64,000 nucleotides of DNA from Diaphorobacter sp. HDW4A. GTDB lineage: Bacteria; Pseudomonadota; Gammaproteobacteria; Burkholderiales; Burkholderiaceae_C. The stretch spans positions 3,410,001 through 3,474,000 of the forward strand of contig NZ_CP049910.1 in NCBI RefSeq assembly GCF_011305995.1, written 5' to 3'. This document shows positions 9,065 to 18,267 of this stretch, in pieces. Under the pieces are notes generated by a model that saw nothing but the letters and a program-made list of their open reading frames with translations, searched no databases and had not been told where the DNA came from. Both the position numbers and the translations under genes were made by a program. Within the stretch, counting starts at the first letter, position 1; every line of letters begins with the position of its first letter.

Positions 9065-9082
9065 GATTGACAAACGTCAATC
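9065..9082. promoter_or_regulatory. FNR/Anr-like operator candidate upstream of usp
   Basis: GATTGAC-AAAC-GTCAATC is a perfect 7-bp inverted repeat whose core TTGAC-N4-GTCAA resembles the FNR/Anr/Dnr half-site TTGAT/TTGAC. It lies about 180 bases before the stress gene. Oxygen-responsive control of usp genes is known in other proteobacteria; here it is an inference. Confidence 0.4.
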
Positions 9083-9259
9083 CGGTGATGCGCCATCCCC
9101 CAAACGCGCTCTTCATCCCCCACTTTGGTGCAGGCTTCGGCTATGCTGGAGACCGGACGTGGACTTCGAGCAACTCGCCGTGAAGGACCGAAGTCTCCAC
9201 GCAATCCAACATTGAGACAGCTGCTTTTTTTCGAAACGTAGTGAGATTGGAGACTCTGC

Positions 9260-9652
9260 ATGACCATTCTGGTTGCCTATGTCGCGCGCCCCGAAGGCCG
9301 CGCCGCCCTGGACAAGGGCATTGAAATCGCCACCCGCCGCAACGAGCCGCTGGTGGTCGTGAACGCAGGCCCGGGCGGCCATCAGGAAGACCCTGCGCTG
9401 ATCAGTGGCTATGAGGCCGAGCGCGTGGAAGAGCGCCTTGCCTCGCTGAACATCAAGGCCGAATTCAAGCAGTTTGTGCGCGGCAAGAGTGCCATCGACG
9501 AAATCGACAATCTGGTCAACGAACTGCAGGTGACCGTACTCGTGATCGGCCTGCGCAAGCGCACCGCGGTTGGCAAGCTGCTGCTGGGCAGCATGGCCCA
9601 GGAAATCCTGATGAACGTCGACTGCCCGGTGCTGTGCGTGAAGGCGAGCTGA
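9260..9652 (+). CDS. universal stress protein (UspA domain)
   Basis: A single-domain Usp of 130 residues. It begins MTILVAYVARPEGRAALDKGIE, the beta1-alpha1 unit of the fold, has the DEIDNLVNELQVTVLVIGLRKR strand/loop, and ends with the nucleotide-contact region GKLLLGSMAQEILMNVDCPVLCVK. The G-x-GS pattern suggests ATP binding, as in the MJ0577-like branch. Usp proteins are dimeric cytosolic factors made during growth arrest and energy limitation. It stands alone, with a strong terminator after it and two palindromes in the 268-base region before it. Confidence 0.88.
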   Translation: MTILVAYVARPEGRAALDKGIEIATRRNEPLVVVNAGPGGHQEDPALISGYEAERVEERLASLNIKAEFKQFVRGKSAIDEIDNLVNELQVTVLVIGLRKRTAVGKLLLGSMAQEILMNVDCPVLCVKAS

Positions 9653-9678
9653 TCGCGGACTGATCCGTCCCCATCCTC

Positions 9679-9722
9679 AAAAAAGCCATCGGGCCGCTGT
9701 CATGCGGCCCGATGGCTTTTTT
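9679..9722. terminator. strong bidirectional terminator between usp and ppk2
   Basis: AAAAAAGCCATCGGGCCGC and its complement form a stem of up to 19 bp around TGTCAT, with T6 on the plus strand and the mirrored A6 on the other. It lies between convergent usp and ppk2. Confidence 0.95.
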
Positions 9723-9746
9723 GCAGTTGGACTGCCGACTGCCCCA

Positions 9747-10661
9747 TCAGAAGATCTGAGGCACGATCAAACGGTCGGGTACAGGCTGACGGAAATAGTC
9801 CGGATTGCGCACACGCTCCGGCAAGACCACTTCGGGGTGCGGCACCTCCTGATACGGCATCTGGCTCAGCAGATGTGCAATGCAGTTCAGGCGCGCCTTC
9901 TTCTTGTCGTCGGCGGGCACCACCCACCAAGGCGCTTCAGGAATGTGGGTGCGCTCAAGCATGGTTTCCTTGGCCTTGGTGTATTCCTCCCAGCGCACAC
10001 GGCTCTGGAGGTCCATGGGACTGAGCTTCCACTGCTTGAGCGGGTCGTGGATGCGGCCAAGAAAGCGCAGATGCTGCTCTTCGTCGGTGATCGAGAACCA
10101 GTACTTGATCACACGAATGCCCGAGCGCACAAGCATCTTCTCGAACTCGGGCACGCTGCGGAAGAACTCCTCGTACTCGTCTTCAGTACAGAAGCCCATG
10201 ACATGCTCGACGCCCGCGCGGTTGTACCAACTGCGGTCGAACAGCACGATCTCTCCTGCTGCCGGCAAGTGCGAGACGTAGCGCTGAAAGTACCACTGCG
10301 TGCGCTCACGGTCGTTGGGCGCGGGAAGCGCCGCCACCCGGGCCACGCGCGGGTTCAGGCGCTGGGTGATGCGCTTGATCACGCCACCCTTGCCCGCCGC
10401 ATCGCGGCCTTCGAAGAGAATGACGATCTTCTCGCGCGACTGTTGTACCCAGTCCTGCAGCTTGACGAGCTCGCCCTGCAAGTGGAACAGGTTCTTGAAG
10501 TAGTCACGGCGCACGGAGTTGTCGACTGCAGGACGAACGCCGTTCTCGTCCAGATAACGATCATCGATCTCCAACTCAAGCTCTTCGTCATAGCTGTCCA
10601 TGAGGTCATCAGCCATGCGTTGCATGAAATCTTGGGGGGCAAGTGCAGAGTTTTGAAACAT
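9747..10661 (-). CDS. ppk2: polyphosphate kinase 2
   Basis: PPK2 interconverts nucleoside di- and triphosphates using inorganic polyphosphate, usually favouring NTP formation. The 304-residue protein has Walker A IVILFEGRDAAGKGGVIKRI, the lid region LNPRVARVAALPAPNDRERTQWYFQRYV, and Walker B EIVLFDRSWYNRAGVEHVMGF, all diagnostic. A long acidic N-terminal stretch (DSYDEELELEIDD) precedes the catalytic core. One PPK2 domain and this length suggest class I. It is a single gene; its end shares the terminator with usp, a placement that fits two energy-stress functions but does not prove joint control. Confidence 0.93.
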   Translation of the reverse strand: MFQNSALAPQDFMQRMADDLMDSYDEELELEIDDRYLDENGVRPAVDNSVRRDYFKNLFHLQGELVKLQDWVQQSREKIVILFEGRDAAGKGGVIKRITQRLNPRVARVAALPAPNDRERTQWYFQRYVSHLPAAGEIVLFDRSWYNRAGVEHVMGFCTEDEYEEFFRSVPEFEKMLVRSGIRVIKYWFSITDEEQHLRFLGRIHDPLKQWKLSPMDLQSRVRWEEYTKAKETMLERTHIPEAPWWVVPADDKKKARLNCIAHLLSQMPYQEVPHPEVVLPERVRNPDYFRQPVPDRLIVPQIF

Positions 10662-10791
10662 AGGAAGGACCTACAAACACGCAATGATGATGATCTGCCC
10701 CCATGACAGCCGCGTGACAAAAAAATGACAAATCAAACACCGTCACGCCGCCGTCATGTAGACACCCCAACCTGCGCCGGAATCTGCAGTC

Positions 10792-11655
10792 TCAGCTCTG
10801 CGATTCGCGCAGTCGCAGCAGCAACTCCTGAATGGCCTCGGCGTCCACAGAGCCACCTTCGTGCGCCAGATAAGTCTCCAGATCGCTGATGGCATCCATC
10901 ATGTGGCCGCGCTCCACATGCGCAAAGCCCCGGTCGCGCCATTCGTTCCAGGCTTCGGGCAAGAGCGCGATCAAGCGACTTTGCACATCGATCAGGCGCT
11001 GCCAGTCGCCCTCCGCTCGGTGGATCTCCTTCAGATTGCGCAGCATGCGCACCAGAATCTGGCGAGGCGAGGCCGAGCGCAGATACTCGGCCAGCTCACG
11101 CAAGCTGCCGTCAGTGGCGTCACGGCTGTCGGAGACGAACGTTTCCAGTCGCTCGCTCAAATCCTCGCGCGAGAGTGAGCGCCCGCTGGTCGGATCAATC
11201 ACCACCTGCCCCTCGGGCAATTGCACCTTGACGAGAAAATGCCCCGGAAACGAGACTCCGTAGGCACGCAGATTCACGCTTTGCGCCAGCTCCAGCCATA
11301 ACACAGCCAGCGAGATCGGGATGCCGCGCCGCGAACGCAGCACCACATTCAGGTAGCTGTTGTCCGTGTCGTAGTAATTGTTGAGATTGCCGCTAAAACC
11401 CAGATCGTTGAAGAAGAACTGGTTGAGCGCGGTAAGCCTGCGCATGGGCTCGGCTGCGGGCTCGATGGTACGCGCAAGGCGCGCCTGAAGCTGATCCACC
11501 TCGTCGAGCACCAACTGCACATCGAGCAACGGGTAGGCATCCTGCGCAATACAGGCCGCCGCCTCGAGTAGCGGAATGGATTCCTGCTGACTGCCTTCCT
11601 GCACAAGGCTTGCAAAGTATTCCAGCGGAGTGGGAACGTTGAATTGCAGTGACAT
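10792..11655 (-). CDS. SirB1 family protein (transglutaminase-like with TPR)
   Basis: A 287-residue cytosolic protein. The central part (about 75-180) is the transglutaminase-like SirB1 N-terminal domain: TALNQFFFNDLGFSGN, YLNVVLRSRRGIPISLAVLWLELA and VSFPGHFLVKV, with the conserved PGHFLV His region. The C-terminal third is helical, TPR-like (ILVRMLRNLKEIHRAEGDWQRLIDVQSRL). Members are widespread, next to murJ or prfA/hemK genes, and lack a settled function. A good ribosome-binding sequence (GAGGGAAG) precedes the ATG at 11655. It is co-oriented with murJ upstream, separated by 119 bases. Confidence 0.85.
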   Translation of the reverse strand: MSLQFNVPTPLEYFASLVQEGSQQESIPLLEAAACIAQDAYPLLDVQLVLDEVDQLQARLARTIEPAAEPMRRLTALNQFFFNDLGFSGNLNNYYDTDNSYLNVVLRSRRGIPISLAVLWLELAQSVNLRAYGVSFPGHFLVKVQLPEGQVVIDPTSGRSLSREDLSERLETFVSDSRDATDGSLRELAEYLRSASPRQILVRMLRNLKEIHRAEGDWQRLIDVQSRLIALLPEAWNEWRDRGFAHVERGHMMDAISDLETYLAHEGGSVDAEAIQELLLRLRESQS

Positions 11656-11774
11656 AAGTCTTCCCTCAGCTACTGGACATGGGTGTTGGTGTCAGAAACA
11701 CCGTGTCCGGTTCCTTCCGATACAAGAACTTCGGCTTTTTCTTCAAAAGCTGCCCATCCACACTGACGAAAAGA

Positions 11775-13340
11775 TTATCTGCGCAAAACCTGCCGCAGAT
11801 TCATTCTGACAGCCCAAAGCGCTCCGAAGTACACCACCATAGAACCAATCAACAGGGCCGCCAGTAGGCCAACACGCCACATTGCGTGGGCGCGAAGCGC
11901 AATCCAGTCGAAATGCTGATTGCCCCACCACAGAAACACCGCGAGCAACACGCTGGCTGCCGCCACCTGGAGCAAGAATTTGCGCCACCCCGGAACCGGC
12001 TTGAAACTGCCGCGTCGCAGCAGGCCCACAAGCAACCAGGCCGCATTGACCAGCGCCCCCAGTCCGATCGACAGCGCCAGCCCCGCATGGGCAAACTGGG
12101 GCACGAACAACAGATTGAGCAACTGCGTGATCACCAGCACCGCAATGGCGATCTTCACCGGCGTGCGGATGTCCTGAGCGGCGTAATAACCCGGCGCCAG
12201 CACCTTCACCGCGACCAGTCCCAACAGCCCGATACCATAGCCCTGCAACGCGACAGTGACTTGCTGCACGTCGCGATCCGTCAACGCACCGTAGTGGAAC
12301 AGCGTTGCCACCAGCGGTTTGGCAAAGAACAGCAGACCAATCGCGCACGGCACGCTCAGCAGCACCACGATGCGCAGACCCCAGTCCAACATGCCCGAAT
12401 AGCGATCCGAATCACCGCTCGCCTTGGCAATGGCGAGCTGCGAGGTGAGCACCACGCCCAACGCCACACCGAGCAGCGAAGTGGGGAACTCCATCAACCG
12501 GTCGGCATAGAACAGCCAAGTCACGCTGCCCTGCTCCAAATAGGAGGCGATCTGCGTGTTGATCATCAGCGAAATCTGCGCCACGCCCACGCCGAGCAGT
12601 GCAGGCCCCATGAGCTTGAGAATGCGATGCACACCCACATCAGCGAACGCCGTGCGGATGCTTTTGAAGCCCATGCCGATGCGCGGCATCAGTCCGAGCC
12701 GCGCAAGCGCCGGAATCTGCACCGCGAGCTGCAGAATGCCGCCGATCATCACGCCGCCCACCATCGCGTAGATCGGCTCGATGCCGTGGCGCTTGAACAG
12801 CGGCGCGCCGATCACGGCCGCCGCGATCATGCTCACATTGAGCAGCACCGGAGTGAGCGCCGACACGGCAAACCGCCGCCAAGTATTGAGCACCCCGGCC
12901 GACAGCGCGACCAGCGACATGAAGCCGATGTAGGGAAACATCCAGCGCGTCATCACCACGGCCGCATCCATGCCGCCCGGCGACGTGCGCAGACCGCTGG
13001 CCAACAGCCACACCAGCACCGGCGCCCCGACCACGCCCAGAATGCAGGTGACCAGCAGCGCCCAGAACAGCACCGTCGCCACATGGGTGATCAGCGTGTG
13101 CGTCGACTCGTCGCCATGCTGCGCCTTGTGCGTGGCAAGCACCGGAACAAAGGCCTGGCTGAATGCCCCTTCGGCAAACAATCGCCGGAACAGATTGGGA
13201 ATGCGGAACGCGACGTTGAACGCGTCGGTCATGACGTTGGCCCCGAACATGGAGGCCATGAGCAGATCGCGCACCAGCCCGAGGATTCGGGAGGCAAGGG
13301 TCAGCAAGGAGACGGTGGAGGCGGCTTTGAACAGTGACAC
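11775..13340 (-). CDS. murJ: lipid II flippase MurJ
   Basis: MurJ moves undecaprenyl-linked peptidoglycan precursor across the inner membrane. The protein has the MATE-like fold with about 14 hydrophobic segments and the hallmark N-terminus SLFKAASTVSLLTLASRILGLVRD, then MTDAFNVAFRIPNLFRRLFAEGAFSQAFVPV, which holds the essential arginines. I start it at the GTG at 13340 (about 521 residues), where homology begins. The reading frame is open further to 13505 but that stretch is low-complexity and overlaps a dispersed repeat, so I regard it as non-coding. The GTG has no obvious ribosome-binding site, which leaves the start slightly uncertain. Confidence 0.92.
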   Translation of the reverse strand: MSLFKAASTVSLLTLASRILGLVRDLLMASMFGANVMTDAFNVAFRIPNLFRRLFAEGAFSQAFVPVLATHKAQHGDESTHTLITHVATVLFWALLVTCILGVVGAPVLVWLLASGLRTSPGGMDAAVVMTRWMFPYIGFMSLVALSAGVLNTWRRFAVSALTPVLLNVSMIAAAVIGAPLFKRHGIEPIYAMVGGVMIGGILQLAVQIPALARLGLMPRIGMGFKSIRTAFADVGVHRILKLMGPALLGVGVAQISLMINTQIASYLEQGSVTWLFYADRLMEFPTSLLGVALGVVLTSQLAIAKASGDSDRYSGMLDWGLRIVVLLSVPCAIGLLFFAKPLVATLFHYGALTDRDVQQVTVALQGYGIGLLGLVAVKVLAPGYYAAQDIRTPVKIAIAVLVITQLLNLLFVPQFAHAGLALSIGLGALVNAAWLLVGLLRRGSFKPVPGWRKFLLQVAAASVLLAVFLWWGNQHFDWIALRAHAMWRVGLLAALLIGSMVVYFGALWAVRMNLRQVLRR

Positions 13341-13461
13341 GGAGGGCAGTGTATGCGTTGGTCGGAGGTGTCCGGCGAAATATTTTTTGTGCGTTGGGTT
13401 GCTGGGGGACTCGTTGCTTTGTTGAGGGCGGAGGCCGGGAGTTCCGCCCGGCGGCGGAGTC

Positions 13462-13485
13462 ACTTTTTGCTTGCGCGCAAAAAGT
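13462..13485. repeat. short hairpin of a dispersed Burkholderiales-type repeat
   Basis: ACTTTTTGC and GCAAAAAGT pair around TTGCGC, inside a sequence of the type GTCACTTT...AAAGTAACC that I recognise as a common intergenic repeat in Burkholderiales. It overlaps the spurious N-terminal extension of murJ. Confidence 0.6.
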
Positions 13486-13669
13486 AACCAAAAACGCGCT
13501 TTCAATTCAGGGGCACGCGGCAGAACTCTCTGCGCGACTGCGTCGCTCCGCTCGGCAACCGCCGCGAGTCAGAAATTAAATAAGAGGTATGTTCGGCACA
13601 TCGCTGCGCTCGCGCCCCGGGGCCTCGCGTTCTGCGAAGCGTAGCGGGCGCATGAACTGTTGACCCCAA

Positions 13670-13763
13670 TGCCAAGACAGCCCCTCAGGCTAGACGCGAA
13701 GCCGCAGATCAGTACTCTCGTACGACAAGGCTTCGCAACGACGCATGAGGGGCTGTCTTGGCA
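13670..13763. repeat. 94-bp nested palindrome, copy B
   Basis: The best-preserved copy: the outer arms are perfect over 18 bp (TGCCAAGACAGCCCCTCA paired with its complement). Inside, GCGAAGCC pairs with GGCTTCGC, and GTAC pairs with GTAC at the apex around TCTC. It lies upstream of the rpsT promoter. Preceding it by 12 bases is a 26-base block shared with copy C at the same spacing, so the full unit may be 132 bp (13632-13763). Confidence 0.9.
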
Positions 13764-13804
13764 CCCCAAACAGACCGACCCACACCAACAAAGAATTTCC
13801 AAGC

Positions 13805-13810
13805 TATAAT
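13805..13810 (+). promoter_or_regulatory. rpsT promoter -10 element
   Basis: A consensus TATAAT lies 45 bases before the rpsT ATG, fitting a sigma-70 promoter for a strongly expressed ribosomal protein gene. The -35 element is weak and I do not assign it. Confidence 0.6.
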
Positions 13811-13855
13811 GCTCGGCTTTGCTGACATCATCCTCGAACACAAGGAAATTACATC

Positions 13856-14155
13856 ATGGCATCTAAGCCTAAGAAAAAGAACCCCCGTCTGGCGTCTGGC
13901 CGTAAGCGCGCACGCCAGAACGTCAAGCTGAACTCTGCGAACACATCGCTGCGTTCGAAGTACCGTACCGCTGTCAAGAACGTCGAAAAGGCTGTTCTGG
14001 CTGGCGACAAGACCAAGGCAACCGAACTGTTTGCCAAGGCTCAGTCCGTTCTGGACACGATTGCCGACAAGGGCATCTTCCACAAGAACAAGGCAGCTCG
14101 CGATAAGAGCCGCCTGTCCGCCAAGGTCAAGGCCCTGGCAGTAGCAGCCGCCTGA
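13856..14155 (+). CDS. rpsT: 30S ribosomal protein S20
   Basis: S20 binds 16S rRNA early in small-subunit assembly. The 99-residue basic protein starts [20 protein letters not shown] and is almost wholly helical, with the S20 signature [48 protein letters not shown]. The AAGGAAAT-like site lies just upstream of the ATG. It is monocistronic, between the -10 at 13805 and a strong terminator at 14238, and is divergent from murJ, a common arrangement in Burkholderiales. Confidence 0.97.
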   Translation: MASKPKKKNPRLASGRKRARQNVKLNSANTSLRSKYRTAVKNVEKAVLAGDKTKATELFAKAQSVLDTIADKGIFHKNKAARDKSRLSAKVKALAVAAA

Positions 14156-14237
14156 CTCTCTTCAGGCAAACAGCCCGGGTGATTTTCCCATCGAGAATTG
14201 CCCGCCGTTTGTAACGGGTGCGCTGTCAGCAAACGAG

Positions 14238-14262
14238 AAAACCGCCGCAAGGCGGTTTTTTT
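14238..14262 (+). terminator. rpsT terminator
   Basis: AAAACCGCC-GCAA-GGCGGTTTT with a following T-run: a 9-bp stem with a GNRA-type loop, about 80 bases after the rpsT stop. Confidence 0.95.
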
Positions 14263-14455
14263 GTGCCTGCTCGCCCCCTCCAGTCGCGGCACACCCATCG
14301 GACAAACGTGAACAAACTCAAATCAACCACGAGTGATTGATATTTATCACCTATTTCCTGAATCCCAAATGATTAACTTCACGATTTAAATCGTACCAAT
14401 AACAAGACCGCCTCCCTGCGCGTTAAAAAATATTGGTGTGGCAGAGGGGATATCT

Positions 14456-15583
14456 GTGAAATCAAGCAAAGATGAATATTTCATAGCCATTGACCACATA
14501 AGAGCCATTGCCGCATTCATTGTCGTCACTTGGCACTTTCTGCATGGTAATAACGGTTATCCAATCCCTTTCGCCTACACACCCGCATTTTTCCCTTTTG
14601 CCATTTTAGATGAAGGACATACCGGAGTCGCGCTATTCATGACATTGAGCGGCTATCTCTTTGCCAAGCTCATCAACAACAAGTCCATTGATTTCAAATG
14701 GTTCATCTGGAATAGGATACTGCGACTTCTCCCCCTACTTTTATTCGTTATATTGATCAATGGCGCAATGACAGCATATTCCAATGGCTCATTGCAACTA
14801 TACACAAATTCGATTCTAAAAGGATGGATTGACCCAACGCTGCCAAATGGAGGGTGGTCAATCACAATCGAATTTCATTTTTATTTCTTACTTCCACTCC
14901 TGCTCTGGATTGCCAGAAAGTCAACCTGGGGTTTATTCTGCCTGATACCAGCAACAATCATGATGCGCATTTTGCAGCATGAATGGCAAGGCGAAGTTCA
15001 AACATCAGCATATTGGACCTTGATCGGTCGGATCGATCAGTTCGTCCTAGGAATCCTTGCCTATCGCCTACACCACTTGATAAAAGGACGTCATCCCGAA
15101 GTGCTAAGTGGCGCTCTGCTATTCATGCTTTTTTACTGGTATTTTGACCATTCGGGTGGATTCTTCCAGCTTCCCACATACCCATCACCAAACCCGCTCT
15201 GGATCATTCTTCCAACAATTGAAGGCTTTGTCTATGCCATCATCATCGCGTGGTACGATCACTCATTCAGCCACCCAGCCAACAGAATATCCAAATTTTT
15301 CGGAAAGATTGGAGAGTATTCATACTCCATCTATCTTCTGCATTACTTCTTCGTATTCACAGCCGCAAAGCTCATCAACGAGCACGTAATGGAGATTACG
15401 AATTTTTACTTGGCAAGCTGCTGGTCTTTCATATTTTTTATGCTCATGATCATCCCAGCAAAGATCAGCCACAAATGGATTGAAGCTCCATTTTTAAAAT
15501 GGAGAATGGAATACACACAATCACCATCTCGTGTATCGCCTTCAAGAAGACTTTCCTCAAAAATAGCCCGGACCAGCAATTGA
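14456..15583 (+). CDS. acyltransferase family 3 membrane protein
   Basis: A multi-span inner-membrane O-acyltransferase of about 375 residues (PF01757). The N-terminal helix holds DHIRAIAAFIVVTWHF, with the conserved Arg and catalytic His, and the next conserved block is GHTGVALFMTLSGYLFAKL. About ten hydrophobic segments follow. Such enzymes modify lipopolysaccharide, exopolysaccharide or other surface glycans. I take the GTG at 14456, five bases after GAGGGGA; an in-frame GTG at 14438 has no such site. Base composition is clearly more AT-rich than the flanking genes, and rare-looking AT-ending codons are frequent, which points to acquisition by transfer. No glycan operon surrounds it. Confidence 0.85.
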   Translation: MKSSKDEYFIAIDHIRAIAAFIVVTWHFLHGNNGYPIPFAYTPAFFPFAILDEGHTGVALFMTLSGYLFAKLINNKSIDFKWFIWNRILRLLPLLLFVILINGAMTAYSNGSLQLYTNSILKGWIDPTLPNGGWSITIEFHFYFLLPLLLWIARKSTWGLFCLIPATIMMRILQHEWQGEVQTSAYWTLIGRIDQFVLGILAYRLHHLIKGRHPEVLSGALLFMLFYWYFDHSGGFFQLPTYPSPNPLWIILPTIEGFVYAIIIAWYDHSFSHPANRISKFFGKIGEYSYSIYLLHYFFVFTAAKLINEHVMEITNFYLASCWSFIFFMLMIIPAKISHKWIEAPFLKWRMEYTQSPSRVSPSRRLSSKIARTSN

Positions 15584-16280
15584 TGCGAACAGTCACTAAA
15601 GGGCACTTCTTAAAACTCCGGAGATTCCCATTGCACCCCAATAACTCTTTGATTTTATTGATACTTAATTTTCAGGTTTCATATTTCGATAAGCACCCAA
15701 ACTCGTAAGTGCGGCGAAATCGATGTACTGGGCAATTAGCTGCAACGGGCCACTGGCTTCATTGATCTTGCGACCACTCGTGACCACGGCGAACAGGTTG
15801 AACTTCAGGGCACTGCATGAGGTGACCATTCGGCTACTTTATCTGCTGGTGGTATGACGCATAAGTTTCCGAGAGGCTCCCACTAGTGTCTTAGTGATCA
15901 ATCTGAATTCACGTCTAGGTTAACGATCTGCTCCACGCCAAACATCGCAAAAACGACCCATGGGCTCATGGCACGGGAGGTCAGTGCCACCACAAAAATG
16001 CCACCCATCAAATACTACTCACCTGAAATTTCATTACCCCAGCGATTTGTGCGCATTGGATTATCAATACGGCATAACTTTTATCCCATCATTTAATTTA
16101 GATCAATTTTTCAACTTTACACAAGAAATTTCGACTACTTCTGATTGCTCTGCCTGTCGCTGAACTATAAATTTAATAAGGCAATAATGCTTCGTGTCAT
16201 AGCACTTCCGATAGGTGAGTTTGATGATTGCATGAATTGCTTATTTTTATATTTGAAATTTATAATTCTGGGAGGGCAAT
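15584..16280. other. AT-rich intergenic region of the accessory island
   Basis: About 700 bases. The only coding trace is a short transposase-like relic on the minus strand (15665-15829). The last 20 bases carry GGGAGG, the ribosome-binding site of the protease gene. No other feature was recognised. Confidence 0.6.
15665..15829 (-). pseudogene. transposase N-terminal relic (IS5-like)
   Basis: A 54-codon minus-strand frame reads LKFNLFAVVTSGRKINEASG, followed by PLQLIAQYIDFAAL and then unrelated residues and a stop. The pattern K-[LI]-[DN]-x2-G-x-PL-x2-[LI]-x3-[IV]DF-x-AL is like the N-terminus of IS5-family transposases. Nothing of the DDE domain remains. Its G+C content is higher than that of the surrounding AT-rich DNA. 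It suggests that an insertion sequence took part in forming this island. The family call is tentative. Confidence 0.4.
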
Positions 16281-18229
16281 ATGAAAAAACAACATTTTGA
16301 TGATGGAATGAGTCGAAACCAAGTAGCCACTGCAGTAGGCATGTTCTTGATTGGAGTATCGTTTCTAGCAGGGGCCAATGCTCAAAGCTTAGTAAATTCT
16401 GATGAAGCGGTGGAGCAGATAACTACTACTTCTGTCGTCCAGGACGCCAAGGTGTCGGATACGGTTGCGTTCAAGGGAGAAGATTCAACAGAGGTTGATG
16501 GAGAGGCTGTGGATTTGCAAGACTGGACTCCCACGACTGAACAGCAACTTGCCATTCAAAATGAAAGTGATATTTATGCCTTTAATCGCGAATCGATAGA
16601 CACGAACTCGCGGGATAAGATCAAGAAGAAACTTAAATGGAAAAAATCAAAGAATGGTGGTGAAATTGCCACCATTAAGATCAAGTCTGGCGGGGCTACA
16701 AGCCTTCGCGTCGGTATGGTGATCGACACCCTCCCAGCAGGAGCTCTCGTGCGAACATATCCGACAGGAAAACGTAGCCAAGCGCAGCAAAACTATGCTC
16801 AACAGATTCTTGGCACCTTGGAAGTAAACAAAGCAGCAGGCGATTTAACTGAGGCTGGAAGTACTTGGTGGACACCTAGCGTTGACAGCGACAAAGTTAC
16901 GCTTGAAATTGAGCTTCCAAAGGGAATTGACTCGGGCGATGTGAGCTTTAAGATCGGGAAAATCGCCCACGCGTTCAAATCCGTTAGCTCTGTCGTAAGC
17001 GACGAGGGAACTGCTTACGGCGCTAACGCAAATGCTGTCACCTGCAATCTTGACGCCAATTTTTCTACGGCTACAAGCAATATAAAAAAATCCGTAGTTG
17101 CTTTACAAACCTTGAACTCCTCTGGCGTAAGTTGGCGTTATTGCACAGCAAACTTGATCACCGATGTGGGAGGTAATAAAGTTCCGTATATAGTGACAGC
17201 AAATCATTGCGTGAGCGACCAGACACAGGCAACTGCTACTGAAGTTCTCTGGTTCTACAATCAGACCTATTGCAACTCCAAGGTTGCAGCCACACCCACG
17301 ATTACAAAAAATGGTGCTCGACTTCTCTACACTCAAAATGCTGGCGACGGGACACTGCTTCGCCTGAACGATGATCCTCCATCGGGGGCTGTATACGCTG
17401 GCTGGACCACTGTTCCACCAAGTGTTAATAGTACCGTTGTTGGTGTTCATCATCCCAGTGGGGCAGTCCAAGAATACTTCCAGGGTACTCTTGCAGGTAC
17501 TCGTACATGCTCTGTCTCGGGTGCATCCAATAACTGTGATACTCTTTCCACGAGCATGACTGCCGGAACATCCTTCCAAGTGACCGACCCGATGGGGCGG
17601 GGATTTTCGGTGGTAGTAGCGGCTCTGGTCTTTACTACAATAATCAACTGATTGGGGTTGCGACCTCTGTTTCTCCAATCGGCGCGTGTACTTCTCAAGG
17701 TGTTACATACGGTCGGTTTGATAAACTTTATGCCAAGACGAAGGACTGGTTAGGTGCTGCAGCCAATACTTTGAATTCAACTGGACGCTCGCCAATTTTC
17801 GGTTTCTACGGAATCAACACTGGCTCAAGTTTCTATACGATTCAGAACGGTGATAAAGACTTCATCATAAACAATGGATCGGCGACTTTTAGCTACAGCG
17901 GGCCAACGTATTACGCGTACCCGACTAATAAAATTTCAGGCCTGACGCCGGTTTATCGCTATTACAACGCGACCACGGGGACGCACTTTTACACCGGATT
18001 GGATTCTGAGTTTGCCTCCCTTGGCACGACGACTCCCAGCGCTGCATGGACTTATGAGGGGGTTGCCTGGTATAGCCCAGTTGCAGGAACAACAGGAACC
18101 TCACCTGTCTACCGGTTCTACAATAAAACTTCTGGTGGTCACTACTACACCATATCCAGCACAGAGCGCGATTCGATTATCACATCCAAGCCAAACATGA
18201 CATACGACGGAATCTCGTTCTACGTCTAG
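16281..18229 (+). pseudogene. secreted lysyl-endopeptidase-like serine protease, frameshifted
   Basis: One gene read in two frames. Frame one (from 16281, behind GGGAGGGC) gives a signal peptide ending near ANAQS, a pro-region, and a chymotrypsin-fold protease with catalytic His in VTANHCVSD (about residue 309) and Asp in GDGTLLRLN (about 355). Near 17594-17602 the sequence GGGGCGGGG shifts the frame; frame one then stops at 17651, while the other frame gives GIFGGSSGSGLYYNN, which holds the catalytic Ser. It continues through a C-terminal domain with repeated VYRFYNxxTGxHFYT units (DUF5648-like, about three copies) to 18229. The intact product would be about 649 residues and exported. The break may be a real mutation, slippage in the G-tract, or a sequencing error. 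Confidence 0.8.
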
Positions 18230-18267
18230 CTCAATTGACGCTCAGTATTGCTTTTGCTCCCGCAGTT

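Larger units (their letters stand above)
13341..13855. other. repeat-rich murJ-rpsT divergent intergenic region
   Basis: About 515 bases without a gene. It is a mosaic: a short hairpin repeat at 13462-13485, a 26-base block at 13632-13657 shared with the region at 60522, copy B of the 94-bp palindrome, then the rpsT promoter. Confidence 0.75.

Noticed and set aside
11886..13337. A 483-codon plus-strand open frame antisense to murJ
   Set aside because: It is composed of His/Arg/Gln-rich low-complexity sequence complementary to membrane helices and is fully explained as a shadow of murJ.
13670..13763. Copy B as an ordinary intrinsic terminator of murJ or rpsT
   Set aside because: Both neighbouring genes are transcribed away from it, there is no T-run after the stem, and identical-length copies occur elsewhere.
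16261..16266. TATAAT just before the protease gene
   Set aside because: It lies only 20 bases from the ATG and would place the transcription start on the ribosome-binding site, so it is more likely AT-rich leader than a promoter.
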